This document shows, in pieces, positions 24,329 through 34,095 of a DNA stretch of 64,000 nucleotides. Numbering within the stretch: the first letter of the stretch is position 1; every line of letters begins with the position of its first letter. The position numbers and the translations under genes were made by a program. The notes below the pieces were generated by a model. That model worked only from the letters and a program-made list of their open reading frames with translations, was not told where the DNA came from and did not search any database. The stretch comes from UBA9337 sp038331135 (GTDB taxonomy: Bacteria; Patescibacteriota; Minisyncoccia; Moranbacterales; UBA9337). The DNA is taken from contig JBBQOS010000001.1 of the NCBI GenBank assembly GCA_038331135.1, forward strand, positions 22,981 through 86,980. Reading direction: 5' to 3'.

Positions 24329-24991
24329 TCAAACTTTGTTAAAATATTCAATTATCTCCTCAAAATTATCAACTATCATGTCTGATTGCTTCAAAACCTT
24401 TTTGCGAGTTATATTTTCGGTATAAGCGATAAACTTATCTACTACACCAAATTCTCTGGTCTGATAATCTGTCCAACCATCTCCCACCATAATTAATTCT
24501 CCAGCTAGGTTGAGAGCTTTTATTTGATTAACTTTACCATTAGTTTGAGCCATTAAATTTTCCTTATTCACTCCAGCTAAAATTCCATTTTCATCAAAGA
24601 CAAACTCATTGGCTAAAATATTCATTAGATGAATTCCCAATATCTCAGCAGTGGGGAAAATTAAATCTTTGAATCCTCCAGAAATTATAAAAATATTATC
24701 TTTATTATCTTTAAAGAAACTTAAATTATTTAAAACTGAATCAGACAGTTCATCTTTGATAATTTGAGCTAAGTCATCAACAACATCTTTATTTGTTTTT
24801 ATCAGATTAATTCTTCTTTCCAGTGACTCGGGAAAAGTAATTTCTCCATTCATTCCCATTTCCGTAATTCTTTTTATCTCCCAGACAATTTCATCCCTGT
24901 TTTCATTTTCTGCCAAGGCTAACTCAGCCAACTTATCCAAAGTCTCAATTTTTACCAACGTACTATCAAAATCAATTATCAACTTTTTCAT
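24329..24991 (-). CDS. HAD-superfamily phosphatase (SerB-like)
   Basis: A 220-residue HAD enzyme. The start at 24991 (MKKLIIDFDSTLVK) is chosen because motif I begins there; the ORF runs further upstream through repeat-like, non-coding DNA. Motifs: I DFDSTL (nucleophile Asp), II IISGG (about 108) and III/IV K...VGDGWTDYQ (about 170). The cap domain is helical, as in phosphoserine phosphatase and related small-molecule phosphatases. Serine synthesis from 3-phosphoglycerate is possible, but other pathway genes are not visible. The gene ends in TGA. Confidence 0.8.
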   Translation of the reverse strand: MKKLIIDFDSTLVKIETLDKLAELALAENENRDEIVWEIKRITEMGMNGEITFPESLERRINLIKTNKDVVDDLAQIIKDELSDSVLNNLSFFKDNKDNIFIISGGFKDLIFPTAEILGIHLMNILANEFVFDENGILAGVNKENLMAQTNGKVNQIKALNLAGELIMVGDGWTDYQTREFGVVDKFIAYTENITRKKVLKQSDMIVDNFEEIIEYFNKV

Positions 24992-25385
24992 AATTAATAA
25001 ATACGCTTCTTCTCCTTTGGGAGAAAGTGCCCAAATGGGCGGATGAGGGTTATTTAGAATTACACCTTCCTTTTCTCCGACTTGAGAACAGAGGGGTAAA
25101 ATTATTTTTTGAACATTTCTCAAATATATGCTATATTTATAGCATATATTAGCGATATTTATATTATATCCAAAGCTCACATTTGATACAACACTTAATC
25201 AACTATACGAAACAAGTTTCGTATATAAAACAGTTATATAAAATCCACTCGCTCCGCTTCATTTACTTCTCTCCCTAAGATTTTGTATAACGTGCGCGGA
25301 TACCTCCGCTGTCATACTCCATTCCGATCCGCGGAACTCCGTATAACAACGAACATCCAATTAGGGAGTTAATGGTTCTCAAATG
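24992..25385. other. 394-bp spacer with hairpins and a repeat-like patch
   Basis: No gene seen. It holds a CCCAAATGGGCGGATGAGGG-type patch (25030-25050) of the dispersed-repeat style. There is also a perfect TATACGAAAC/GTTTCGTATA hairpin (25204-25225) and a CGCGGAT/ATCCGCG hairpin (25296-25333) between two GTATAAC words. The local G+C is higher than around it. Confidence 0.55.
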
Positions 25386-27245
25386 TTATCCAACAAACTC
25401 CAAAATTGATTTTTCAATTCCTTCTTCTGAAAGACCAGCTTCAGCTAGAACTTCATCTCGGCTACCATGCTCGAGAAATTTATCTGGCAAGCCTAAGTTT
25501 TTAACAAAAACTTCTATTTTATTATTCAAGAAAAATTCACCCACTGCGCTTCCTGCTCCACCCGTAAAGGTGTTATCCTCAACTGTTATAAAACATTTAT
25601 GAGTCTGGGAAAGATTTAATAATAATTCTTCATCCAAAGGTTTCACAAATCGCATATCCACCAAAGTTGCATCCAATTCTTGGGCAATATTTTTACATCT
25701 TTGAAGCATTGTTCCAAAAACTAAGATGGCCGTTTTCTTACCCATTCTTATAACATTACCTTTTCCTATAATTATTTCATTATCTATTTTTTTAAAATAT
25801 TCTTCTGACACTCCACCGCGAGGATAACGCACCATGACTGGACCCTTATGGGCATAACCCGCTTCCAACATCGCATAACATTCACTTTCATCTGATGGGG
25901 ACATAATAACTACATCAGGGATTAACCGACTAAAAGATAAATCAAAACTCCCATTATGCGTAGCACCATCAGCTCCCACAATTCCCGCCCTATCCACTGC
26001 AAATAACACATCCAGCTTTTGCAAAGCCACGTCATGAATCAATTGATCATAAGCGCGTTGTAAAAAAGAAGAATAGATTGCCACTACTGGTTTTTTGCCC
26101 GCCACAGCCAAACCAGCCGCAAATGTTACAGCATGTTGTTCAGCAATTCCTACATCATGATAGCGACTGTTAAATTTCTTGCAAAAAATATTTAAACCCG
26201 AACCATCACACATAGCTGGGGTAACAGCGTGTAAATTTTTATCTTTTTTTGCCCTATCGCATATCCAGTCGGAAAAAACTTTAGAAAAAGTCAACTTGCT
26301 TTTATTATCAGTAATTTTTTCGCCTGTCTTTATATTAAATGGCTTTACTGAATGCAAAGAAAAACAATCTTTTTCGGCTGGAGCATATCCCTTACCTTTA
26401 GTAGTTATGATATGCAAAAATCTAGGACCTTTTATTTTTTTTAAATTTTCCAAAACTTCCACCAAGGTTTTTACATCGTGTCCGTCAATCGGTCCATAAT
26501 AACCAAAACCTAATTCTTCAAAAAGTGTTCCAGGCGTAATCATACCCTTTGTGTAAACCTCGGCTTTACGCACGAATTCTTGCAGTGGAGGAACTGCTCC
26601 CAAAAAATCCCGACCCTTCTCTTTTAACTTGTTATATGAAGGAGAAGAAATTAATCGAGTTAAATATTTACCCATTCCTCCCACATTGGGGGAAATAGAC
26701 ATTTTATTATCATTGAGAATTACCAAGATATCGACCATCGCATCCCCAGCATGGTTAAGCGCCTCCATCGCCATCCCCCCAGTTAAAGCCCCATCTCCAA
26801 TTATAGCTACTACGTGAGGATGATTCTTCTTACTTTTATTAGCCATTGCCAAACCAGTGGCCACACTAATTGAGGTGCTGGAATGACCTACCCCAAAAAC
26901 ATCGTATATACTTTCTTCTTTTTTTGGAAAAGGTGCCAACCCTCCTTTTTTTCTAATAGTATACAATTTATCTTTTCTACCAGTAAGAATTTTATGCGGA
27001 TAAGATTGGTGTCCCACATCCCAAATTAAAGCGTCTTTGGGAGTATCAAAGACCTTGTGCAAGGCCACTGTGAGTTCCACTACGCCCAAATTTGAGCCAA
27101 AATGTCCGCCAGTCTTTGCTACGCTCTCTATCAAAAAATTTCGCACATCATTACACAAATCTATCAATTTTTTATCAGAAAAATTTTTAAAATCCTGAGG
27201 GGTATTTATTTTATCCAACATTTTTTTAGGTTTAGTCTTTTTCAT
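25386..27245 (-). CDS. dxs: 1-deoxy-D-xylulose-5-phosphate synthase
   Basis: A 619-residue thiamine-diphosphate enzyme that joins pyruvate and glyceraldehyde-3-phosphate, the first step of the MEP isoprenoid pathway. Landmarks: GGHFGSNLGVVELTVALH (about 47), the ThDP motif GDGALTGG...ND(N) (about 150-180), GHD near 255 with YGPIDGHDVKTL, and DRAGIVGADGATHNGSFD (about 413) with the catalytic His/Glu region IAEQHAVTFAAGLA. The transketolase C domain with VRYPRGG is complete. Other MEP genes are not in the window. Confidence 0.96.
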   Translation of the reverse strand: MKKTKPKKMLDKINTPQDFKNFSDKKLIDLCNDVRNFLIESVAKTGGHFGSNLGVVELTVALHKVFDTPKDALIWDVGHQSYPHKILTGRKDKLYTIRKKGGLAPFPKKEESIYDVFGVGHSSTSISVATGLAMANKSKKNHPHVVAIIGDGALTGGMAMEALNHAGDAMVDILVILNDNKMSISPNVGGMGKYLTRLISSPSYNKLKEKGRDFLGAVPPLQEFVRKAEVYTKGMITPGTLFEELGFGYYGPIDGHDVKTLVEVLENLKKIKGPRFLHIITTKGKGYAPAEKDCFSLHSVKPFNIKTGEKITDNKSKLTFSKVFSDWICDRAKKDKNLHAVTPAMCDGSGLNIFCKKFNSRYHDVGIAEQHAVTFAAGLAVAGKKPVVAIYSSFLQRAYDQLIHDVALQKLDVLFAVDRAGIVGADGATHNGSFDLSFSRLIPDVVIMSPSDESECYAMLEAGYAHKGPVMVRYPRGGVSEEYFKKIDNEIIIGKGNVIRMGKKTAILVFGTMLQRCKNIAQELDATLVDMRFVKPLDEELLLNLSQTHKCFITVEDNTFTGGAGSAVGEFFLNNKIEVFVKNLGLPDKFLEHGSRDEVLAEAGLSEEGIEKSILEFVG

Positions 27246-27249
27246 AAAG

Positions 27250-28722
27250 TTACTTTATAAAATATAAAATTCCCCCTGTTGTAATGGCGCTTATTATAAA
27301 TATTATCGCGCCCCAGCCGAAAAAATTTACCCATATTGGATTAGTTTCTCGGCCCATTATTTTTTTATCATTACCCACCACCATTATAGCAATTAAAAGT
27401 GGCAACGATATTATTCCATTCAAAAAAGCTGCATAATAAAGTGCCATTATTGGATTGATATTGAGAAGATTCAGACTTAACCCTACTAAAATTGAAAATA
27501 TTATAACCAAATAAAAACCCTTGGCGTGAGAAAATTTATTATCCAATCCTTCGCGCCACTTCATCACCTCTGCGAGAGCATAAGCTCCACTTCCAGCCAG
27601 TATCGGTACTGCCAAAAGTCCAGTTCCAATTATTCCAAAAGCAAACAATAAATAAGCGTAGTCACCAGCTAGGGGTCGCAGAGCTTCGGCTGCCTGTTGA
27701 GCTGATTCTATATCATGCATGCCATTCTTAAACAAAACTTGAGCCGTAGTCAATACTATAAAAAAGAAAACTAAATTCGCCAAAATCATCCCAGTCCCCA
27801 CGTCAGTTCTCATTTTATTAATCCTAACATGATTGTTAATTTTAAATTTTTCATGCATTAATTTTTGCACTTTTTTCTTAAATTTATTTTCCTCAACTTC
27901 GCCAGAAGCTTGCCAAAAAAATAAATAAGGAGTAATGCTAGTGCCAAAAATAGCTATGACAGCAAAAACATATTCCTTGCTAAAGACAATATGTGGAATG
28001 AAAGAAAAACTCAAAATTTCTCGCCACTGGGGATTAATTATTATACCCGTTACAATATAAGCTAAAACTGAAAAAGCTAGCCATTTTAAAATTCTTACAT
28101 AGACATAATAACCGACAAAAACCTCCAGCATAATAATTAAAATTGCAAAAAAAATAGCTGCCACATAAAAATTTATATTGGTTAACATTTGTAACGATGC
28201 AGCCATAGCGCCTAAGTCAGCTCCAATATTGACTACGTTGGCAATAATTAACAATATTACTATCACTGTGACTATTTTTTTTCGATAATGTTTTTGCAAC
28301 ACTCCAGCTAAACCTCTATTAGTCACGATGCCGATTCTGGCACAAACTTCTTGAATAGCCATCATCATTGGAAGCAACCAAGCAGCCATCCAAATAATTC
28401 CCAATCCAAACTTAGCCCCCACGGATGAATAAGTTCCGATTCCGCTCGGATCATCATCGGACGCTCCCGTAATAAAACCAGGCCCCATGGCACGGAAAAA
28501 ATAATAACTCTTAATCCAAGGTTTTTCAATTATTTTAACAAACCTCATCACTTCTGATTCCGATACTCGCACTATTCCATTCTCATCGTTGATTGCTTTA
28601 ACTTCTTTCCAGGAAATTAATTTTTTAGCCAAAATCAATGGGATGCCAGCTTTATGACGAAACTCTGAAAGGGTGAAAAAATTTTCGGTGTTTAAATTAT
28701 TTTTATTTGCTACTTTAGCCAT
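27250..28722 (-). CDS. Nramp-like divalent metal transporter with N-terminal cytoplasmic domain
   Basis: A 490-residue LeuT-fold carrier with about 11 TM segments. A soluble N-terminal part of about 75 residues (FFTLSEFRHKAGIPLILAKK..., with a helix-turn-helix-like look) precedes TM1. The TM1 metal motif is DDDPSGIGTYSSVG instead of the classic DPGN. The TM6 motif is TSITPYLFFWQAS, lacking the A-MPH Met and His. This places it in the divergent, Nramp-related group, so Mg or another hard metal is possible instead of Mn/Fe. It lies 4 bp from dxs and is probably cotranscribed. Confidence 0.85.
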   Translation of the reverse strand: MAKVANKNNLNTENFFTLSEFRHKAGIPLILAKKLISWKEVKAINDENGIVRVSESEVMRFVKIIEKPWIKSYYFFRAMGPGFITGASDDDPSGIGTYSSVGAKFGLGIIWMAAWLLPMMMAIQEVCARIGIVTNRGLAGVLQKHYRKKIVTVIVILLIIANVVNIGADLGAMAASLQMLTNINFYVAAIFFAILIIMLEVFVGYYVYVRILKWLAFSVLAYIVTGIIINPQWREILSFSFIPHIVFSKEYVFAVIAIFGTSITPYLFFWQASGEVEENKFKKKVQKLMHEKFKINNHVRINKMRTDVGTGMILANLVFFFIVLTTAQVLFKNGMHDIESAQQAAEALRPLAGDYAYLLFAFGIIGTGLLAVPILAGSGAYALAEVMKWREGLDNKFSHAKGFYLVIIFSILVGLSLNLLNINPIMALYYAAFLNGIISLPLLIAIMVVGNDKKIMGRETNPIWVNFFGWGAIIFIISAITTGGILYFIK

Positions 28723-28845
28723 GTTTTTATTTTAAGTTTATTATTTTTAAAATTTCATCAAAATCTAAAAAAATTAACATATCTTTTAGTACTGCTATTA
28801 TGAGGGACAAAGTCCCCAAATAAGGGTTCAGATCCTATCAAATTA

Positions 28846-29781
28846 TTAAAATCTAAATTCTTGCACTTTATTTTTAAATTTTTCAAAAACTTCCGGACCT
28901 TGAGGATTGGGCAGAAAAATCAAAGCATTTTCATCTACATCAATTAAACTATTTTCGTTATTAGTTTTTGGATTTTCTTTAATTTTTTTAGTTTCTAATT
29001 TCTCCAAGTATCTTTCCAAAAAATCGTAATCAAATAAATTTTCTGCCAAAGCTCTTGTAAATTTAGTAATTACCGTATCTCCAGAACTACATAAATTATC
29101 CATAAGTGATAAATAATAGTTAGGCTTATATTTTCTAATCCAGTGATTTTTTAATTGAAATCTTTTGAAATAATTTTTGGCATCAAAAAGAGGAAAACAA
29201 AAAAAATACTCATTAGCTGAATAAAGATCCTTATTCCTAATCTCCAAAGAGTTGGTAGTAATAAAATAATTAAAACATACTCTGTTTATTATTTTATCAT
29301 GATGTCTCCTTTTTCCAAAAAAATGAGCTAGCAAAGTTATCAGAGTTCTTCCTATCCAAATTCTTCTTTCCTTCAAGACCACCATCACATCCCAGTCGCT
29401 CTTGGGATGAGCGTTTCTCATTGCTAGCTTCCCTGTAACTAAAATCATTCTAACAAAAGGAGCGCTTCGCAATAATCCCACAATTCTTTTCATTTTTTTT
29501 ATTTTCAGAAGAGAAATCTTGCTTCTATTTATTCGATCTCGCACCAAATTATTTTTTCCCCTCAAAAAATACATACCGTCCTCGCTATCAATAAATCTTT
29601 TCAAATCAGGATCTTCTAAACTCAAAAGAATATTTTTTAATGTAATTTTAATATTGCCTTCCGTATTAATTTCTTCATTTGCTAAAAGATGTTTCCAAAC
29701 TTCAAAAAGGGTCAATGGATAATTCAAAACATCATAATAGCAAAAAGTGTTGAGGATATTTTTTTTGAAATCGTCACCCAT
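28846..29781 (-). CDS. Winged-helix plus nucleotidyltransferase protein
   Basis: A 311-residue protein. The first 100 residues hold a helical HTH-like part (NTFCYYDVLNYPLTLFEVWK). The nucleotidyltransferase core has GKLAMRNAHPKSDWDVMVVL (about 118-137), matching the S-D-x-D metal-binding motif of the Pol-beta-like fold, though the G-S pair in front is altered (GKLAMRN). The C terminus is charged and Asn-rich. This combination is common in CPR genomes next to surface-polysaccharide genes. Function unknown. Confidence 0.65.
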   Translation of the reverse strand: MGDDFKKNILNTFCYYDVLNYPLTLFEVWKHLLANEEINTEGNIKITLKNILLSLEDPDLKRFIDSEDGMYFLRGKNNLVRDRINRSKISLLKIKKMKRIVGLLRSAPFVRMILVTGKLAMRNAHPKSDWDVMVVLKERRIWIGRTLITLLAHFFGKRRHHDKIINRVCFNYFITTNSLEIRNKDLYSANEYFFCFPLFDAKNYFKRFQLKNHWIRKYKPNYYLSLMDNLCSSGDTVITKFTRALAENLFDYDFLERYLEKLETKKIKENPKTNNENSLIDVDENALIFLPNPQGPEVFEKFKNKVQEFRF

Positions 29782-29842
29782 ACAATTATTTTTATGCTAA
29801 AAACAAAAACTGTTTACAAATATAATGCCCCCATTTTAGTTA

Positions 29843-32641
29843 TTATAAAAACTTTCCAGTAGGACTATCCTTTTTACTCTTTAATTTATCCGGCAAACCC
29901 TCAAAAACTATCTTGCCACCATCATTACCACCATCAGGACCCAGCTCAATTACCCAATCTGCACCTTTTATCACGTCTGTATTATGTTCCACTATTAAAA
30001 CTGAGTTTCCCTTTTCTACAAGAGCATCACAAACATTTAATAATTTTCGAATATCATCAAAATGTAAACCAACAGTTGGTTCATCTAAAATATACAACGT
30101 TCTTCCGCTTGATTTTCGAGCCAACTCGGTAGCTAATTTTATTCGCTGCGCCTCACCACCAGAAAGTTCTATCGCGCTTTGCCCCAATTTTAAATATCCC
30201 AATCCCACTTCTTCCATAATCCTTAATTTTTCATAAATCAAATTATGTTTTTTAAAAAATCTAGAAGCATAGCTAACGCTCATCTCAAGAATTTCTGAAA
30301 TGTTAGCCCCTTGATATTCTATTTCCAATGTTTTTTTATTATAGCGAGTGCCTTCGCAAGACTCACATTCCACATACATATCTGGTAAAAGATGCATTTC
30401 TATTTTTTTCTTACCATCCCCTTGACAGACATCACATCGTCCGCCTTTCATGTTGAAACTAAAACGACTAGCACTATAATGTCTAATTTGTGACTCTTCC
30501 TCCTGAGCAAACAATTCTCGAATATGAGAAAAAACTCCGGTATAAGTAGCCGCATTTGATCTAGGAGTTTTACCTATCGGAGATTGCGTAACGTTGACGA
30601 CTTTATTAATGTTCTTTAAACCCTTAATTGATTTGTGCGCTCCGGGCTGAGCCTTGGAATTATAAAAATATCTATTTAGCACACGAGCTAAAATATCATT
30701 TACTAAAGTAGATTTTCCGCTACCAGAAACTCCACAAATAACCACCATTCTTTCTAGGGGAATGCTTACTGAAATGTTTTTCAAATTATGTTCTGTAGCA
30801 CCAACAATTTCTATAAATTTATCTGATTTTTTACGTTTATTACTCTTTTCAAAAACTTTTTTCCTCTCTGTCAAATATTGAGCAGTTCCAGTTTTGCTTT
30901 TCAACATCTTATTTATCTCTCCGCTAAAAATAACCTCTCCTCCTTCTTCCCCTGCCCCTTTGCCCATATCTATTATCCAATCAGCCTCCTTGATAAAATC
31001 CCGATCATGCTCAACTACTATTAAAGAGTTATCTCTATCTCTCAACGATTTTATGGTATCAATTAGCCTTTTATTGTCTCGGCTATGCAAACCGATTGAT
31101 GGTTCATCTAAGACATAAATTATTCCTGTTAATTTTGATTTTATTTGAGTAGCCAATCTTATTCTTTGAGATTCTCCTCCGGAAATAGTTTGAGTTCCAC
31201 GGCCCAAACTGAGATAACCCAAGCCGACATTTTCCAATATCTCCAACCTGCTAAAAATTTCACCCACCAGCGTAGATATTATTTTATTATTTGCTTTTTC
31301 ACTTTTGAATTTTTTTAAGTATTCTATCAATGATTCTATGTCCATATTAATCCAATCATTAATAGATTTTCCGTCAATAAAAATATTCACAAATTCATTT
31401 CTTAAACGCTTGCCATCACAAACAGGACAAGTTTCACTAGTCATATATCTCTCAATCTCAGTTCTGGCATGATCTGATTTGGTATTTCTGTATTTATCCT
31501 CCATCATTCCAATTACGCCGTCAAATTCAAAATTATGATCTCCATAAAGAATTATATCCAAATACTTTTTTGATAATTTATTCACCGAAACATTCAAAGA
31601 AAATCCTATTTTTTTAGATAAACTTTCCAATAATTGCATACCCTGCCCACTGTTGCCATTTCTACCTCTTACGCTCCCCCAAGGCTTTATTGCCCCTTCC
31701 GCCAAAGATAACTTCTTGTTAGAAATAACTAAATCTGGAGAAATTTTCATCTTTACTCCAAGACCGGAGCACTCCAAACAAGCTCCTTCTGGATTGTTGA
31801 AAGAAAAGTGTCTGGGAGTTATTTCTTTTATTTTAACTCCACAATCGCCACAAACGAAATCTCTGTTATACAAAGATACATCTTTATTATCCAAGGCAAT
31901 CTTCATTGAACCAGAACCTATTTTCATGGCTGTTTCGATTGAATCCATTATTCGCTCCTCGTCTAAATTTTTTAAAGTTAAAACTATCCTATCTATAACA
32001 ATATCTACTGTTGATGTAGCTTCCCGCTCTTTAATTAAGGAGAAAGCCTCTTCAATAGTTAATATTTTTTCATCAATTCTTACTCGAGCATAACCTAACT
32101 GACTTATATGATTTAAATTTTCTATAATATTTTTTTCTTTTTTATTATAAGGAGAAAGAATAAATAGCATAGATTTGTCTGGCATTTTCTTTATTTCAGT
32201 CAAGATATCTTTATTGCTTTTCTTTTCCATTAAAACCCCACAAATAGGGCAGTGTGGTTCTCCTATATTAGCGAATAAAATTCTTAAATAATCATATATC
32301 TCCGTTAGCGTCCCGACTGTAGAACGCGGGCTTCTAACGACGCTTTTTTGATCAATGGATATAGGTGGACTAAGATTTTCTATGCTATCTACATCAGGCT
32401 TAGAAGAAACATCTAAAAAACTCCTAGCATAAGAACTCATTCCTTCCACATAACGCCTATTTCCTTCTACAAAAATTGTATCAAAAGCCAATGAAGATTT
32501 TCCGCTGCCAGAAAGTCCTGTAATTACTACAAATTTATTTTTAGGGATATCAATATCAATATTCTTTAAATTATTCACTCTCGCACCTCTAACTAAAATA
32601 AAATCTTTTTTATTTTTATCTTTCGCTTTATTGTTTTTCAT
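29843..32641 (-). CDS. uvrA: Excinuclease ABC subunit A
   Basis: A 932-residue DNA-damage recognition ATPase of nucleotide excision repair. Two ABC modules: first Walker A GLSGSGKSSLAFDT (about 44) with signature TISGGESQRIRLA (about 485), second Walker A GVSGSGKSTLVND (about 640) with ELSGGEAQRIKLA (about 830). Zinc motifs CPICG...C are visible near 115, CGDCG near 265, and CDVCQG...CESC near 740. All elements of the family are present and the length is typical. uvrB and uvrC are not in the window. Confidence 0.96.
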   Translation of the reverse strand: MKNNKAKDKNKKDFILVRGARVNNLKNIDIDIPKNKFVVITGLSGSGKSSLAFDTIFVEGNRRYVEGMSSYARSFLDVSSKPDVDSIENLSPPISIDQKSVVRSPRSTVGTLTEIYDYLRILFANIGEPHCPICGVLMEKKSNKDILTEIKKMPDKSMLFILSPYNKKEKNIIENLNHISQLGYARVRIDEKILTIEEAFSLIKEREATSTVDIVIDRIVLTLKNLDEERIMDSIETAMKIGSGSMKIALDNKDVSLYNRDFVCGDCGVKIKEITPRHFSFNNPEGACLECSGLGVKMKISPDLVISNKKLSLAEGAIKPWGSVRGRNGNSGQGMQLLESLSKKIGFSLNVSVNKLSKKYLDIILYGDHNFEFDGVIGMMEDKYRNTKSDHARTEIERYMTSETCPVCDGKRLRNEFVNIFIDGKSINDWINMDIESLIEYLKKFKSEKANNKIISTLVGEIFSRLEILENVGLGYLSLGRGTQTISGGESQRIRLATQIKSKLTGIIYVLDEPSIGLHSRDNKRLIDTIKSLRDRDNSLIVVEHDRDFIKEADWIIDMGKGAGEEGGEVIFSGEINKMLKSKTGTAQYLTERKKVFEKSNKRKKSDKFIEIVGATEHNLKNISVSIPLERMVVICGVSGSGKSTLVNDILARVLNRYFYNSKAQPGAHKSIKGLKNINKVVNVTQSPIGKTPRSNAATYTGVFSHIRELFAQEEESQIRHYSASRFSFNMKGGRCDVCQGDGKKKIEMHLLPDMYVECESCEGTRYNKKTLEIEYQGANISEILEMSVSYASRFFKKHNLIYEKLRIMEEVGLGYLKLGQSAIELSGGEAQRIKLATELARKSSGRTLYILDEPTVGLHFDDIRKLLNVCDALVEKGNSVLIVEHNTDVIKGADWVIELGPDGGNDGGKIVFEGLPDKLKSKKDSPTGKFL

Positions 32642-33095
32642 TATGTTTAATTTAAATTACCGCTCGGGGCCATTTAAAAATTTAGGTGTTATCTAATTAA
32701 AAATTTTATCACAAAAATTGAGGGATGTAAACAGGCGGTCTTTCTTACTAATTACGAATCAATACAAATTTACAAATTAAAAATTTTGATATCTCCATTC
32801 TTAAGTTCCCAGATTCTTGAATATAGTTCTCATGTTCGTATATTTGTATTGATTCGTAATTCGTAAAAAAGTAATTAGTACAGATCCGAATATTACGCCT
32901 TAAATAAGGGTTTTTGTCTAGTTGACTATGATTCACTATTAAACTAAACTAAAGAAACAATAGGACAAACAGGCTCAAGTGCCAAAAGTCAATTGTTAGT
33001 TTTGTTTCTATTTTTAAACAAAACTAAAAGCTTCAATGCAAGCTGCACCTTAAAAATTAAACGTTGTCAGAAAATGGCAACCACTAGAAAGGTAG
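32642..33095. other. 454-bp spacer with a 23-bp inverted repeat
   Basis: Divergent spacer between uvrA and the plus-strand membrane protein. It carries an inverted repeat (AATTACGAATCAATACAAAT near 32750, complement near 32845-32866), about 75 bp apart. Both promoters must lie here, but I cannot place them firmly. A TTGACT box on minus near 32994 is one candidate. Confidence 0.55.
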
Positions 33096-33107
33096 GTGAA
33101 AAAAATA

Positions 33108-33779
33108 ATGAATAATGATTTTAATCATGATGATATGAATGAAACTGAAGAGCCCACTGCTTTACAAAAATTTAAAGAATGGCTACAGGAAAATCTTCGA
33201 ATTATAGTTAGTGTTTTGATAGTTTTTTTAATTGCCTCATCAATTTACTCCTATTCCAAAAGAGGTGCTGAAAATACTCAAATAGCCAAAGATAGCAATG
33301 AACTAGAAGATATTTTAACTAATCTATCCTCTGAAGATGCCACTGATGAAACAGAAACTCCAGCTGAACCTGAAGATGGAAAAGATGAAGTTGCAACCAC
33401 AACTCCTGAAGCTCCTACAAAAGTAGAAGCACCTCAAGCAGAGCCTCAAAAAGAAGCTCCTCAACAAGCAACTGAAGCCAGAGAGACAGAGAATTCTTTT
33501 GTCGAAACAGCTCAGCGTGGTGACGGTACAACACATCTAGCCAGAAGAGCTTTGGCTCATTACTTAGAAAAGAATGCTGACTCAAGCCTAACGGCTGAAC
33601 ACAAAATTTATATCGAAGATTACCTTCGCAAAAATGTTTCCGCAACAGGACACATTACGGTTAGTACCTCAGTTGAATTTTCCAAAAGTTTGATCAAACA
33701 AGCAATTGACGCTTCAAAAAATTTAAATGATGCTCAATTGAAAAACTTACAAAAATACTCAGCTAATGTTAATTTCTAG
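33108..33779 (+). CDS. Membrane-anchored surface protein with Pro/Glu-rich stalk, unknown function
   Basis: A 223-residue protein; GTG at 33096 is an alternative start in the same frame. An acidic head is followed by one TM (LRIIVSVLIVFLIASSIYSY, about 31-50), then a stalk of about 75 residues rich in Glu, Ala, Pro and Thr. The small C-terminal domain contains TAQRGDGTTHLARRALAHYL (about 133-152). That block looks like a conserved motif of a CPR-specific outer-face domain, but I cannot assign a function. It is monocistronic with a clear terminator. Confidence 0.7.
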   Translation: MNNDFNHDDMNETEEPTALQKFKEWLQENLRIIVSVLIVFLIASSIYSYSKRGAENTQIAKDSNELEDILTNLSSEDATDETETPAEPEDGKDEVATTTPEAPTKVEAPQAEPQKEAPQQATEARETENSFVETAQRGDGTTHLARRALAHYLEKNADSSLTAEHKIYIEDYLRKNVSATGHITVSTSVEFSKSLIKQAIDASKNLNDAQLKNLQKYSANVNF

Positions 33780-33832
33780 AAATTTTCAGAAGAACTAAAA
33801 AATAACTATAGAACATAAAGACCTTTATATAA

Positions 33833-33865
33833 TTAAAACCCCGGCAACGACTGGGGTTTTAATAT
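33833..33865 (+). terminator. Rho-independent terminator
   Basis: AAAACCCC (33835-33842) pairs with GGGGTTTT (33853-33860) around a 10-nt loop. It ends the unit at 33108. Confidence 0.85.
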
Positions 33866-34095
33866 TGAAAAAATTAGATATCTATCTACAATTGCCAGCC
33901 TGTTTTGTTAAATACCTTCGCGAATAAAAACAACTAGCAACACTGCAAGCTTCTATCTTGCCAATCTTGCGGGTTTTACCAGGCTTCACCTGCCTACGTA
34001 ACATCCAGAAGCGGTAATTTTTCTATCTAGAAAGCACACCAAACCTCATGCTGGTATCTCCCCATAACAAATGAAAAATAAATTCCTAAAAAAAT

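Noticed and set aside
24992..25180. N-terminal extension of the HAD phosphatase
   Set aside because: The extra 63 codons run through a repeat-like patch, and motif I begins right after the internal ATG at 24991.
25290..25350. Integron attC-like site (GTATAAC words around a hairpin)
   Set aside because: The two words are in direct, not inverted, order, and no integrase or cassette is seen.
32748..32936. 62-codon minus-strand ORF in the uvrA upstream spacer
   Set aside because: It lies over the inverted repeat and has no coding-like composition.
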